Shown: one piece after another, positions 37,659-46,372 of the stretch
Layout of the letters: the number at the start of each line of letters is the position of its first letter
Numbering within the stretch: position 1 is the stretch's first letter
From: Chryseobacterium vrystaatense
GTDB lineage: Bacteria > Bacteroidota > Bacteroidia > Flavobacteriales > Weeksellaceae
Assembly: GCF_000737765.1 (NCBI RefSeq)
Contig: NZ_JPRI01000012.1
Coordinates: 434,001 to 498,000 of the forward strand
Length of the DNA: 64,000 nucleotides
Direction: 5' to 3'
Position numbers and translations under genes: made by a program
The notes under the pieces: generated by a model
Told to the model about the DNA's origin: nothing
The model's database searches: none
The model's input: only the letters and a program-made list of their open reading frames with translations

Positions 37659-37888
37659 AAGGCTATTTATCATTTTATATGATCCTTTTTCTTTAGATAC
37701 CGTATACAACGGAAGAGATAATCCTCTTATCAATTCCATTTACGATGTACTGTGTACGGTGTCATAAAGCTCATGAATCCCATTCCGGATTCAATACTGC
37801 TTTTAATTCAATTTTCTGGGTAGCTAAAGTATACCCTGATGCTAGACAACCAAACGGCCATAAGATCATGACCTTAGCCAAGTTTTAA
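37659..37888 (+). pseudogene. Frameshifted gene relic
   Basis: The plus strand reads as protein in one frame from 37659 to a stop at 37765-37767 (...DPFSLDTVYNGRDNPLINS...), then continues from 37763 in another frame (HKAHESHSGFNTAFNSIFWV..., ending GHKIMTLAKF) to the stop at 37886-37888. No start codon fits. The rest of the 482-bp gap 37496-37977 looks non-coding. No family is recognised. Confidence 0.4.
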
Positions 37889-37983
37889 CCATGATCCATG
37901 TGCCATCAATTTATAACGGAAAATGATTCCGGACCGTTCTATCAAAGGACGGAAGACAAATGTATAACCCTTAAAAAGTGATT

Positions 37984-38247
37984 ATGATGAGAGACTTTTT
38001 TGAAATGATTTTTAAGAGAAATGAAGACGCCGCAAAAATGAATATCTGGAGCCTTATGCTTCTGTTAAGTTTTGGTGTTTTTTCCGTACTTGTGTACCTT
38101 ATATATGCTACAGAACCTGGTTTTAACAGCCTGATAGTATACCTTACCGCATTTGCGGCATACCTCGGCTTTGGACTTGTATTTATCAGTTCTCTGGCGA
38201 GAAAAATGAATTCCTCGAATTTGAGGAAGAAATCAAGACACGCATAA
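37984..38247 (+). CDS. Small membrane protein (about 87 aa)
   Basis: I choose the first ATG (37984) rather than an upstream GTG. After a charged N-terminus (about 25 residues) there are two hydrophobic helices, roughly residues 25-45 and 52-72, then a basic tail (RKMNSSNLRKKSRHA). It is probably an inner-membrane protein with both ends in the cytoplasm. No family is recognised. A strong terminator follows 22 bp downstream, supporting that it is a real transcript. Confidence 0.6.
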   Translation: MMRDFFEMIFKRNEDAAKMNIWSLMLLLSFGVFSVLVYLIYATEPGFNSLIVYLTAFAAYLGFGLVFISSLARKMNSSNLRKKSRHA

Positions 38248-38268
38248 CTTTAATTTCAATTTTACTAT

Positions 38269-38304
38269 AAAGACCGTTCAATCCATTTGAACGGTCTTTT
38301 TTTC
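38269..38304 (+). terminator. Terminator after small membrane protein
   Basis: AAAGACCGTTCAA-tccat-TTGAACGGTCTTT is a perfect 13-bp stem followed by further T residues. Confidence 0.92.
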
Positions 38305-38512
38305 TGCTTTATAACTACAATTTTTGAAATTTACTATCCTTTTTTTGCAATCACAAAAGAAACATACGTTTTTCAACACTTTAGTTTTTTCAGCTCAAAA
38401 ATTGATGTATAAAGAGTTTATATCAATTTTCACAATCATACCCTCTCACCAACCAGCAGAATGAATGATCTATTTAAAACTCTAAAACCCTATTCTATAG
38501 TCTCAAATCCCT

Positions 38513-39679
38513 TTAGATTTCCAAAAACTCTTTCTTCTCCAGCTTCACGTCCATTTCTTTACCGTCCCTTCTTATTTTCACATTGATCATATTCTGTCCG
38601 CTCTCTATTCTATTGAGAAAATAGTGACACGCACCCTCTTTGTCAAGATGATCAAGATTTACATTATTGATGCTGAGAATAGCATCCCCTATTTTCAGAG
38701 GAAAACCTTCTTCCTGAAACACAAAGGCAACTGTGGGTTTTGTATCTAAAAACCGATATCCAAAACCAAAAGACTCCAGTTTGGCAGGCTCGTTTCTGAT
38801 TCGTTTCATATAGATCCTGTTTCCGGACCAGTCCAGGATAAAAATAAAATTTTTAAAGAAATCATTTCCAATCAGGCTTGTGCTTCCTGTGGCTATTATT
38901 TCATTTGAAAAACTTTTGTTACCCAGTGACAGACCTGCTGTCCTGAAAATATGCCCGGGAGCAGGCTTTGCAGCCCCGTAAGCGCCCACCGAGTTCGTTC
39001 CGTAGACTTCGACACTCTTTACAGCTTTTCCGGCATTATAAGCATTGTCTGCGATTTTTAATCTTCCGGAAAATCCGGTATCAAAAGTGAAATCTATTTT
39101 TTTACCCTGCAGGTCGATTTCCACTACAGGTGTTTTTTGCGCTCTCGGACTGAAAGGAATAACCATATCAAAATCTGCAGGATTAAACTGATCAAGGTCC
39201 TTTGAAGCTTCCAATAAGTTTTCTGAATAATTGATTTTCCAGAACAGCTTCGCCATTTGGTTAGCCCCCAGAATACCATCTATCTTGAAGCAGCTGAGTT
39301 CGGAAACACTCAAATCCATGACAACAACACCTACATCAGTGAAAACGGCTTTATCTACAGTCATTTCCGGTAGAATGGTAAAGATCTGTTCCTGTTTATT
39401 TTTCTGCGAATCCTTTACGGTACTTCTATGCTTTTTCTCCAGCCCCAGCTCCTTATAGACCGCTGTAGAAATTACTGTCGGAGCTCCGGTATCGAAAAGA
39501 AAATTATAAGATTTCCCATTGATGCTTACCTGAACAAAAGGCAGATCATTGGCAAATCTAAGATTCATCTTTTCTACGGGATTTTGAAGCTGTACTTCCC
39601 CGCTTTTGAAGAACTTCTTTCCCTGTGCGGGAAAAGTAGCTGTGGAAAGCACGAGGAGGCTGTAGAGGATTTTTTTCAT
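38513..39679 (-). CDS. Secreted aspartyl (retropepsin-like) protease with PDZ domain
   Basis: The 388-aa protein has a signal peptide (ending FPAQG) and two retropepsin-like lobes, each with a DTG triplet: LFDTGAPTVIS near residue 65 and FTFDTGFSGRLKI near residue 200. A C-terminal PDZ domain (about 305-380, with IGDAILSINNVNLD) follows. This two-DTG plus PDZ layout is common in Bacteroidota secreted proteases; substrates are unknown. It is a single gene between convergent terminators. Confidence 0.88.
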   Translation of the reverse strand: MKKILYSLLVLSTATFPAQGKKFFKSGEVQLQNPVEKMNLRFANDLPFVQVSINGKSYNFLFDTGAPTVISTAVYKELGLEKKHRSTVKDSQKNKQEQIFTILPEMTVDKAVFTDVGVVVMDLSVSELSCFKIDGILGANQMAKLFWKINYSENLLEASKDLDQFNPADFDMVIPFSPRAQKTPVVEIDLQGKKIDFTFDTGFSGRLKIADNAYNAGKAVKSVEVYGTNSVGAYGAAKPAPGHIFRTAGLSLGNKSFSNEIIATGSTSLIGNDFFKNFIFILDWSGNRIYMKRIRNEPAKLESFGFGYRFLDTKPTVAFVFQEEGFPLKIGDAILSINNVNLDHLDKEGACHYFLNRIESGQNMINVKIRRDGKEMDVKLEKKEFLEI

Positions 39680-39751
39680 GAAATTACTTTACACGAAAAT
39701 AGCGATTTTGATCTATATAAGCTATCAAAATCCCTTTCAACCATCAGAATA

Positions 39752-39785
39752 TAAAACAAAAAAAGCCGTCCTCCCGGACGGCTTT
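39752..39785 (-). terminator. Terminator after PPIase fusion gene
   Basis: On the minus strand AAAGCCGTCC-loop-GGACGGCTTT is followed by a T-rich tract. Confidence 0.9.
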
Positions 39786-39804
39786 AAATATATTGAATAT
39801 TCAA

Positions 39805-40923
39805 TTACTGTACTTTTACAAGCTCAACATCGAAGATCAACCAAGCGTTTGGTGGAATAACACCTCCTGCTCCTCTTTCTCCATAAGCCATTGCTGGCGG
39901 GATCAATAATGTAGCCGTTTCGCCTTCTTTAAGCAACAGGATACCTTCATCCCATCCTTTGATTACTCTTCCCATTCCGATTGGAATTTCGATTGGCTCG
40001 TTTCTTTTGAATGAAGAATCGAATTCTGTACCGTCGATTAATTTACCTGCATAGTGTACAGATACATTGTCACCGGATTTAGGAGCTTTTGCACCTGCCA
40101 CTGTTTTGGTGATTTTGTAATATAATCCTGATTCAGTTTTCTGCATTCCAGCTTTTAGGTCTTCAACCATTTTCTCCTGGTTAGCTTTGAACTCCTCTTC
40201 TTTTTTCTTTTTGTCAGCTTCTTCTTTAGCGATATAAGCCTTATTATTTTCTGCGATTTTAGCTTTTCCTTCTGTGAAAGTTTTTGCTGCATCATAGTTT
40301 TTGTAAGCATCACCTTTACCAAAAATAGAAACTTTTTCTAAAACGATATCCGTTTTTGGCTTATCCTGAGCTCCTTTTTCTACATTAGCGATCACATCAA
40401 TTACATCATTGCCTTTCACTACTTTTCCGAAGATCGTATGTCTTCCGTCTAACCAAGGAGTAGCTACTTCAGTAATGAAAAACTGAGAACCATTGGTATT
40501 AGGTCCTGAATTCGCCATAGAAAGGATTCCTTTTCCTGTATGCTTAAGGTCGTTCTTCTCGTCCTCGAATTTATATCCAGGATCTCCCATTCCTGTTCCC
40601 TGAGGATCACCTCCCTGAATCATGAAATCTTTGATCACTCTGTGGAAAATAGTTCCATCATAAAAAGGAACTCCTTTAGCCTTAGCTTTGTTATCTATTT
40701 TCCCTTCTGCAAGACCAATAAAATTGGCTACAGTTACCGGTGCTTTTTTGTCTTCGAACTGCACGATCAGGTTTCCTTTAGAAGTCTGAAGATTTGCATA
40801 AAGTCCGTCATTAAGACCTTCGTAAGTTTCTTTGTCTACGTTCATTTTTTTATAGATTGGGGTACAACTCATCAGCGAGATACTAGCCGCTGCCAGAATT
40901 ATATTCTTGTTAAACAATTTCAT
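39805..40923 (-). CDS. Cyclophilin-FKBP fusion peptidyl-prolyl isomerase lipoprotein
   Basis: The 372-aa lipoprotein (lipobox LMSC) contains two different prolyl-isomerase folds. Residues about 40-200 are a cyclophilin (FHRVIKDFMIQGGDPQGTG, MANSGPNTNGSQFFIT, WLDGRHTIFG); a Lys/Glu-rich coiled linker spans about 205-265; residues about 275-372 are an FKBP (VSVHYAGKLIDGTEFDSS, GWDEGILLLKEGE, IPPAMAYGERG). It probably folds secreted or outer-membrane proteins. It lies 3 bp after gldI, so the two are co-transcribed. Confidence 0.94.
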   Translation of the reverse strand: MKLFNKNIILAAASISLMSCTPIYKKMNVDKETYEGLNDGLYANLQTSKGNLIVQFEDKKAPVTVANFIGLAEGKIDNKAKAKGVPFYDGTIFHRVIKDFMIQGGDPQGTGMGDPGYKFEDEKNDLKHTGKGILSMANSGPNTNGSQFFITEVATPWLDGRHTIFGKVVKGNDVIDVIANVEKGAQDKPKTDIVLEKVSIFGKGDAYKNYDAAKTFTEGKAKIAENNKAYIAKEEADKKKKEEEFKANQEKMVEDLKAGMQKTESGLYYKITKTVAGAKAPKSGDNVSVHYAGKLIDGTEFDSSFKRNEPIEIPIGMGRVIKGWDEGILLLKEGETATLLIPPAMAYGERGAGGVIPPNAWLIFDVELVKVQ

Positions 40924-40926
40924 TAT

Positions 40927-41439
40927 TTATAGAGCTTTTAATTTTATGATCAATGGTATATCGTTGTCTATATTCTTCTCGTCTCCAAAGGTTCCGTAGG
41001 CCAGTGAAGAAGGTACCAAAAGCGTTACTTCCTCTCCATCATGCATAAAACGCAAAGCATTCTCTACCGCTTTCAGTTCATCAAAATGCCCAAATCTGGC
41101 ATCTCTTCTTTCAAAAGGTTTATCATAGATCTTGGTTTCATCAAAATCATACAGATCGTAAGAATAAGAAATCGGCGTATCATCCGCTCTTCTTGTTCTC
41201 TGATCAAAACCTTCAACAGTTACCCAGTAATTAAGCTGTGTAGGATAATACTTCACAGACTGCCCGGTGATCCAATCCTGAATCTGGCCTCTTTCAATAG
41301 TATTCAGATTTCTCATCCTTTCCTTTGAAACATCCAGATCTTTCTGACTCAACACTCCACCAACAGGAGGATGCGCTACAGGAGCTTTCCGGTTGCAGCT
41401 TAACAGACTTACTGCTGATATGAAGAGTAATTTTTTCAT
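40927..41439 (-). CDS. gldI: FKBP-type peptidyl-prolyl isomerase, gliding-associated GldI
   Basis: I start at MKKLLFISAVSLLSCNRK (170 aa), which gives a proper lipoprotein signal; the frame continues 14 residues upstream without signal character. The FKBP domain contains YSYDLYDFDETKIYD, EEVTLLVPSSLAYG and DIPLIIKLKAL. GldI lipoproteins assist folding of gliding and T9SS components in Flavobacteriia, which fits the T9SS substrate elsewhere in this window. Confidence 0.85.
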   Translation of the reverse strand: MKKLLFISAVSLLSCNRKAPVAHPPVGGVLSQKDLDVSKERMRNLNTIERGQIQDWITGQSVKYYPTQLNYWVTVEGFDQRTRRADDTPISYSYDLYDFDETKIYDKPFERRDARFGHFDELKAVENALRFMHDGEEVTLLVPSSLAYGTFGDEKNIDNDIPLIIKLKAL

Positions 41440-41576
41440 AAACTTTTGCGAAAATACGCATTTCGGGGAAATATTGTTCAATAGGTTTTAAAAAATTTAG
41501 CAGAAAATGATGAAGTATTTTCCGGGGATGGAATTATAGGAGATTTAAATATTGAAAAATTTAAGGATTTAAAGAT

Positions 41577-41770
41577 TTTCACTACAAAAGTGACAAAAGA
41601 TTTGAAACAATTAAGTGTATTTAAAGTTTGAAATTCAACGGCAAAAAGGACATTTAAGTTTTATCAAAATCTTTGATTTTCAGATGATGCATCTTATTGT
41701 TTTCGGGTTGGTAAAACTTTTATAACCAAAACATCTAACAATAAAAGCTTTGTTCCTTTTGTGATTAAAC
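41577..41770. repeat. MITE-like imperfect inverted repeat
   Basis: The 398-bp gap between gldI and the spondin gene has an ACAAAAGTGACAAAAGA-like segment at about 41583-41603 and a roughly inverse CTTTGTTCCTTTTGTGA at 41750-41766, with AT-rich DNA between and no gene. The arms match only partly. Confidence 0.35.
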
Positions 41771-41783
41771 AGATGGTTTATTT

Positions 41784-41812
41784 AAAACAAAAATCACCCC
41801 GTAAAGAGGTGA
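41784..41812 (-). terminator. Terminator after spondin-domain gene
   Basis: On the minus strand ATCACC-loop-GGTGAT is followed by TTTTTG TTTT. Confidence 0.65.
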
Positions 41813-41837
41813 TCATATGCTTTATGTTATTCAAATA

Positions 41838-43109
41838 TTACTGAAGTGTCACTTTAATCATCTGTGGCAGAGAAGGAAGTGTATTAAACTGATTCGGATT
41901 AGCTAACTGTTTTACAGGCTGGTTTTCAGTCTGTGCAGGCTGAGATCCTATGTGAGCACCCGGAAAAGAACTCTCCAATGTTCCACTGTCAAAAAGGCCT
42001 ATGATAGAAGATATGTCCCCTCTTGTTGAACCATCTACTCCATTATTAACAGCAGCTATAAACCAGTCATTAGATTGTCCGTACATGGTGGCCAGTGCAA
42101 TACGGTCACCTTTACGGGCAGAGATTGTTTGCGAAACTTTACCTCCATTGTTCCCGTTTATTCTTGGAAGTAGAATATTTGTAGCCTGATCTTTAAGAAC
42201 ATATACTTCTTTTACACCAGACTTAGTTTTAAGAAAAGAGGCCAAAACATCTGCATTACCCTGTTGGGAAAGCTCCTTTAAACCTTGTTCTCTGTCATTT
42301 TCCCCGGTCTTAAAAATAGGATTATCATTCCCGCTGTACACTACAACCAATACCGGTGAGAAAGCCGAATTTGGCCCTGTAATCCCTGTGAGGTACTGGC
42401 TCAGGGCTGTTGTCTTTCCGGTTTCAGCAAGTTCTGTTAATCCATTGGCGGATAGTTTTCCAGGTGAAAATATAGGATCTTCTTTCACAAGTGTTGTTCC
42501 TGAAATATGTGAAACAGCCCAGATCCCTGCACTGATAGGTGTTTCGTTGACTGTACCACCGGAAGTATTGGTTAATTTTAATGTAAATTTTGTTCCTCCT
42601 TCGTGCGTAAGCTCAGCTTTAAGCAGTTGGGACGCTGGAATAGTTAATGCAATTTCTGAAACATTTTTCAGAGGAGATTCCAGGGTGCCAGGGTGAGGCA
42701 ATGCAGAGTCATTGGCACGTGTACCATTATCCCAAAGCCTGATTTGGGAAGAAACATTCCCGGTTACCGGAGTTCCGTTATCCTGATATAGTTTTATTCC
42801 CGGATTGGCAGGAGCAAAGAATAAATCATGACTATTTTCATACCTCGCAGCAAAGCTTACTGCCTGTCCTTTTCCCGCATAAAATGTAAAAGAAGCTGAT
42901 TCACCCGGATTAATAAGCGGTGATGATCCTGCATTCTGGAAGGTTCCAAACTGCGTCATTGATTTTCCCTCTATCACATTTTCTACCGTAATAACGGCCG
43001 ATTCATTAACCGCTGATTCTGCATCATCATCTTTACTGCATGAGAAAAATGCTAAAATGCTCACCATTGAAAGCAGCCCGAGAGGTAATTTGAACTTCAT
43101 GAATTTCAT
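41838..43109 (-). CDS. Spondin-domain lipoprotein
   Basis: The 423-aa protein has a lipobox (FFSC, then SKDDD) and two spondin_N-type repeats, each with TVENV..., a long loop, DLFFAPANPGIKLYQ or WFIAAVNNG, and IRLWDNGT or IGLFDSGT. Between them is a third partial unit with LSPGKLSANGLTELAETG. Spondin-fold proteins are extracellular adhesion-like domains; in bacteria their role is unproven. Start could also be the second ATG at 43100, three residues later. Confidence 0.85.
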   Translation of the reverse strand: MKFMKFKLPLGLLSMVSILAFFSCSKDDDAESAVNESAVITVENVIEGKSMTQFGTFQNAGSSPLINPGESASFTFYAGKGQAVSFAARYENSHDLFFAPANPGIKLYQDNGTPVTGNVSSQIRLWDNGTRANDSALPHPGTLESPLKNVSEIALTIPASQLLKAELTHEGGTKFTLKLTNTSGGTVNETPISAGIWAVSHISGTTLVKEDPIFSPGKLSANGLTELAETGKTTALSQYLTGITGPNSAFSPVLVVVYSGNDNPIFKTGENDREQGLKELSQQGNADVLASFLKTKSGVKEVYVLKDQATNILLPRINGNNGGKVSQTISARKGDRIALATMYGQSNDWFIAAVNNGVDGSTRGDISSIIGLFDSGTLESSFPGAHIGSQPAQTENQPVKQLANPNQFNTLPSLPQMIKVTLQ

Positions 43110-43151
43110 ACTATTCTAAATTTTCTGAAAAATTACCAATATTTAACGAGA

Positions 43152-43186
43152 AAATAAAAAAACCGACAGAATAAATTTCTGCCGGT
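43152..43186 (-). terminator. Terminator after ilvE
   Basis: On the minus strand ACCGgCAGAA-loop-TTCTGtCGGT (one mismatch) is followed by T7. Confidence 0.75.
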
Positions 43187-43214
43187 CGTATTATTGAATC
43201 AAATAATGTTACCA

Positions 43215-44288
43215 TTAAACAGTTTCCAAAACATCTTTTTCAACAACCACTCTCCATCCGAAAGAATCGTCGCTAAGATTGTTCTGAAGATCTGTAAGAT
43301 CTTTTTTAAGAATTGCCGCATAACTTTCGTCATCTGACAATCTTGGAAGTTCAAGTTTTACGCCTTCGTAACCTAACGCCTGGAATACAGTTGTTACAAC
43401 AGCTGTTCCTACTCCCCAAACTTCTTTCAATGTTCCGTTTTTCTGAGCTTCTACAACCGTTTTCACTGCTACAGGCTCTATTTTCACTTCAATACCTCTT
43501 TTCTTGGCAAGCTGGATAAAGCTGTCTCTTGTTACTCCGTCAAGAATTTTTTCAGAAGTTGGAGGGGTGTAGATCGTATCGTTAATTCTTACGAATACAT
43601 TCATTGTTCCACTCTCTTCAAAATATTCGTGAGTAGCATCATCAGTCCAGATGATCTGCTCATATCCTTCTTCAATAGCAAGCTGTGTAGGATAGAAAGA
43701 AGCGGCATAGTTACCTGCTGCTTTAGCTGAACCTACTCCTCCGTTGGCAGCTCTTGAATAATGATCTGAAATTTTTACTGATACAGGTTCTGAATAATAA
43801 CTTTTCGCTGGCGTTGCAACGATGGCAAACATATATTTATTGGCAACTCTTGCTTTCAAAGCCTCCTCTGTAGCAAAAATCAATGGTCTGATATATAATG
43901 ACATTCCTTCACCCTGTGGGATCCAGTTTCTGTCGATATCCACTAATGCTTTTAATCCGTCTAAAAACATCTCTTCAGTTACTTCAGGCATTGCCAGACG
44001 AGTCGCTGATTTGTTGATGCGTTCAAAATTCTTTTCTGGCCTGAAAAGGAAAACCTGACCGTCTTTGTCTTTATAAGCTTTCATACCTTCAAAACAAGCT
44101 TGTCCATAGTTTACCCCCATCATGGCTGGAGTAAATGGTATAGGACCGTAAGGAACCAATTTTACATCACCCCATTTTCCATTTTCATACTCACATATCA
44201 CCATATGGTCAATAAAAGTACTTCCAAATGAAAAATTGTTCGGATCGAATTCCGAAAGTCTGGAGTTTTCAGTTTTTTGAATTATCAT
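43215..44288 (-). CDS. ilvE: Branched-chain amino-acid aminotransferase
   Basis: The 357-aa class IV enzyme shows FGSTFIDHM, GQACFEGMKAYK, SLYIRPLIFATEE, the PLP-lysine motif GSAKAAGNYAAS and EESGTMNVFV. It transaminates leucine, isoleucine and valine in the cytoplasm. A TAAATTTG -7 box lies 26 bp upstream of the ATG. Confidence 0.96.
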   Translation of the reverse strand: MIIQKTENSRLSEFDPNNFSFGSTFIDHMVICEYENGKWGDVKLVPYGPIPFTPAMMGVNYGQACFEGMKAYKDKDGQVFLFRPEKNFERINKSATRLAMPEVTEEMFLDGLKALVDIDRNWIPQGEGMSLYIRPLIFATEEALKARVANKYMFAIVATPAKSYYSEPVSVKISDHYSRAANGGVGSAKAAGNYAASFYPTQLAIEEGYEQIIWTDDATHEYFEESGTMNVFVRINDTIYTPPTSEKILDGVTRDSFIQLAKKRGIEVKIEPVAVKTVVEAQKNGTLKEVWGVGTAVVTTVFQALGYEGVKLELPRLSDDESYAAILKKDLTDLQNNLSDDSFGWRVVVEKDVLETV

Positions 44289-44313
44289 TTTTAAAAATTT
44301 TTACGATGTTCTA

Positions 44314-44360
44314 CAAATTTAACATAATTTTCTAAATATAAAAATTTTGGAGTAAATTTG
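44314..44360. promoter_or_regulatory. Divergent promoter region of ilvE and mnmD
   Basis: Two TAAATTTG boxes lie in the 85-bp divergent gap: minus strand 44321-44314 for ilvE and plus strand 44353-44360 for mnmD. Neither has a perfect upstream TTG. The mnmD box would start transcription about 7 nt before its start codon. Confidence 0.5.
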
Positions 44361-44373
44361 ACAAAAAAATAGC

Positions 44374-45081
44374 TTGAAAAGAGAGATTAAGACCACAAAC
44401 GACGGTAGTAAAACTTTGTTTATCAATGATTTAAATGAAAACTACCATTCTCACCATGGAGCGCTTCAGGAAGCAGAACACGTGTTTATCAAAAATGGAT
44501 TAAATCAATTAAATGATTACGAAATTAATATTTTAGAACTCGGTTTTGGAACAGGTTTGAATGTTTTGGTGACAATTAATGAATATTTAAAAACTGACAA
44601 AAATCATGTCATCAATTATTTTTCCCTTGAAAAATACCCCATAAATGAATCGGAAATTAATGATCTCGCCTACTTTGAGCATTTTGATAACCCGGAATTC
44701 AAAAATATTTATCAAAAAATTCATCAGACAGAATGGGGAAAGTCTACTGAAATCATTACCGGTTTTAATCTTAAAAAGATCGAATGCGACTTCTTTGACC
44801 TGAAAGACATAGACTTACCAAAAATCAACCTTGTTTATTTCGACTGTTTTGGTGCGAGGGTACAGCCGGACCTTTGGGAAAAACCGCTTTTTGAAATGGT
44901 TTCCGACAAAATGTCCGTTAACGGTTTATTAACAACTTACTCTTCTAAAGGAAGTGTCAGGAGGATTCTTCAGGAACTCAATTTTAAGGTAGAGAAGAAA
45001 CAGGGGCCTCCGGGGAAAAGAGAAATGATCAACGCTGTGAAAATGGAAGGCGAAATCAGCATAGAAGAAAATCAGGGATAA
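44374..45081 (+). CDS. mnmD: tRNA 5-methylaminomethyl-2-thiouridine methyltransferase MnmD (TTG start)
   Basis: The 235-aa protein has TLFINDLNENYHSHHGALQEAEHVF, the SAM motif ILELGFGTGLNVL and FDCFGARVQPDLW, all typical of the MnmC N-terminal methyltransferase. It is the stand-alone form without the FAD oxidase domain. No ATG exists before the conserved N-terminal block, so TTG at 44374 must be used. A -7 box at 44353 would leave almost no leader. Confidence 0.9.
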   Translation: MKREIKTTNDGSKTLFINDLNENYHSHHGALQEAEHVFIKNGLNQLNDYEINILELGFGTGLNVLVTINEYLKTDKNHVINYFSLEKYPINESEINDLAYFEHFDNPEFKNIYQKIHQTEWGKSTEIITGFNLKKIECDFFDLKDIDLPKINLVYFDCFGARVQPDLWEKPLFEMVSDKMSVNGLLTTYSSKGSVRRILQELNFKVEKKQGPPGKREMINAVKMEGEISIEENQG

Positions 45082-45176
45082 ACTGACGGCTTACCCATTT
45101 TATCATTCATTCTTTTACGCTCTGTCCTTTGCCCTTTCCACATATTTCCTTATTTTAGCTATACAAAATAGTATAT

Positions 45177-45593
45177 ATGATTGACAAGATCAACATTAGG
45201 GTATATGCATGTGCAGTAAAAGATAAAAAGGTACTGACCCTGTTTGAAGAATATGCCGGCGAACCCTTAATGAAATTTCCGGGAGGAGGTCTGGAATTTG
45301 GAGAGGGACTTTTAGAATGCCTTCACCGTGAGTTTGATGAAGAACTGAATGTAAAGATTGATGTGGTAGAACATTTTTATACACAGGAAGATTTCCTGGT
45401 ATCACGTTTCAGAGAAAATGAACAGTTGCTTACTATATATTATATAGTCAACATCACCACCGAAGAAGATTTCCTTATCCTTGATCCATGTATAGAAAGA
45501 ACAGAATGGATCGACATCGACAGACCGGACAATCCTTTCCCGCTTCCGGTAGACAAAATTGTATTTGATAAATTAAAAGAAAAATTCCTGTAA
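45177..45593 (+). CDS. Nudix hydrolase
   Basis: The 138-aa protein has a near-canonical Nudix box GGGLEFGEGLLECLHREFDEELNV (G-x5-E-x7-REF-x-EE), differing only in the last Gly (Asn). It should cleave a nucleoside-diphosphate-linked or similar phosphorylated metabolite; substrate unknown. It is convergent with the DUF4294 gene and shares a terminator. Confidence 0.88.
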   Translation: MIDKINIRVYACAVKDKKVLTLFEEYAGEPLMKFPGGGLEFGEGLLECLHREFDEELNVKIDVVEHFYTQEDFLVSRFRENEQLLTIYYIVNITTEEDFLILDPCIERTEWIDIDRPDNPFPLPVDKIVFDKLKEKFL

Positions 45594-45613
45594 ATAATTT
45601 TACAGGAATTTTA
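45581..45613. terminator. Bidirectional terminator between Nudix and DUF4294 genes
   Basis: AAAATTCCTGTAAA / TTTACAGGAATTTT forms a 14-bp stem that contains the Nudix stop codon in one arm. T-rich tails exist on both sides. Confidence 0.85.
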
Positions 45614-45616
45614 TAT

Positions 45617-46321
45617 TTATTTTCTGACCTTAAAATCTGCAGCTCCAGGATAAGGTTGTAAGTAGCCGGAATTCCAGTTAGACTGAAGCAGAGATTCTAT
45701 AAACTCATCCGTTCTGTTTTTATGAGGGTTGTATTGGTCCTTCAGGTCGATATCTGCCATCTTACCTTTTACATTCCACCAGAAAGCGCTCCATCCCCCT
45801 CTAAGCTCTTTAATAATCTCATAAACATTCTTCCCGGTCGCTCTGTTCATCAGCTTGGCAAAAACCTGGCCTTCGGTAGTTGTAAGATCTCTTAGCTGCT
45901 TCTCATACTGATCTGCAAGCATATTCTGTCTCTCTCTTACAAATTTCCTTTTGGCTTTGCTGTCCATATCATTCATATCAGCCTGTATATCCCTGTATTG
46001 CTGCAATGCAGTGACAAACAGCGGGTATACCCTGTTCAGTTTTTTATTGAGGAAATAGTAGTAATTTTTATCCAGCTGATTATTAAACCTAGGTTTATTA
46101 ACCAGAATCAGCTCATCCAGTACTACTACAGGTTCGCCGTTTATTTCATAAACCTTCATCTTTTGACGTTCGTCATAATAATATTTATTACCGAACTCAT
46201 CTACTTTCAATGATTCCGCAGGATATTGATTGAGAGGTTTTGCAACAATAGAATCCTTCTGACCAAAAACACTGACTCCAAAAAAGAAGATAAAAAGACA
46301 GACAATCTTACTAAAATTCAT
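45617..46321 (-). CDS. DUF4294 domain protein
   Basis: I start at MNFSKIVCLFIFFFGVSVFGQ (234 aa), which gives a normal signal peptide; the upstream frame adds 12 residues. The domain has DEFGNKYYYDERQKMK, LDKNYYYFLNKKLNRVYPLF and a C-terminal WWNVKGKMADIDLKDQYNP. The family is periplasmic and restricted to Bacteroidota, function unknown. It is divergent from an M42 aminopeptidase across 51 bp. Confidence 0.85.
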   Translation of the reverse strand: MNFSKIVCLFIFFFGVSVFGQKDSIVAKPLNQYPAESLKVDEFGNKYYYDERQKMKVYEINGEPVVVLDELILVNKPRFNNQLDKNYYYFLNKKLNRVYPLFVTALQQYRDIQADMNDMDSKAKRKFVRERQNMLADQYEKQLRDLTTTEGQVFAKLMNRATGKNVYEIIKELRGGWSAFWWNVKGKMADIDLKDQYNPHKNRTDEFIESLLQSNWNSGYLQPYPGAADFKVRK

Positions 46322-46372
46322 TATTTTTACACTTATAATAACAAAAATTAAACGCAAAAATCATTCCTTTTT

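Noticed and set aside
37750..37768. CxxCH heme motif in the 37659 relic
   Set aside because: It lies across the frameshift in a broken gene without a signal peptide.
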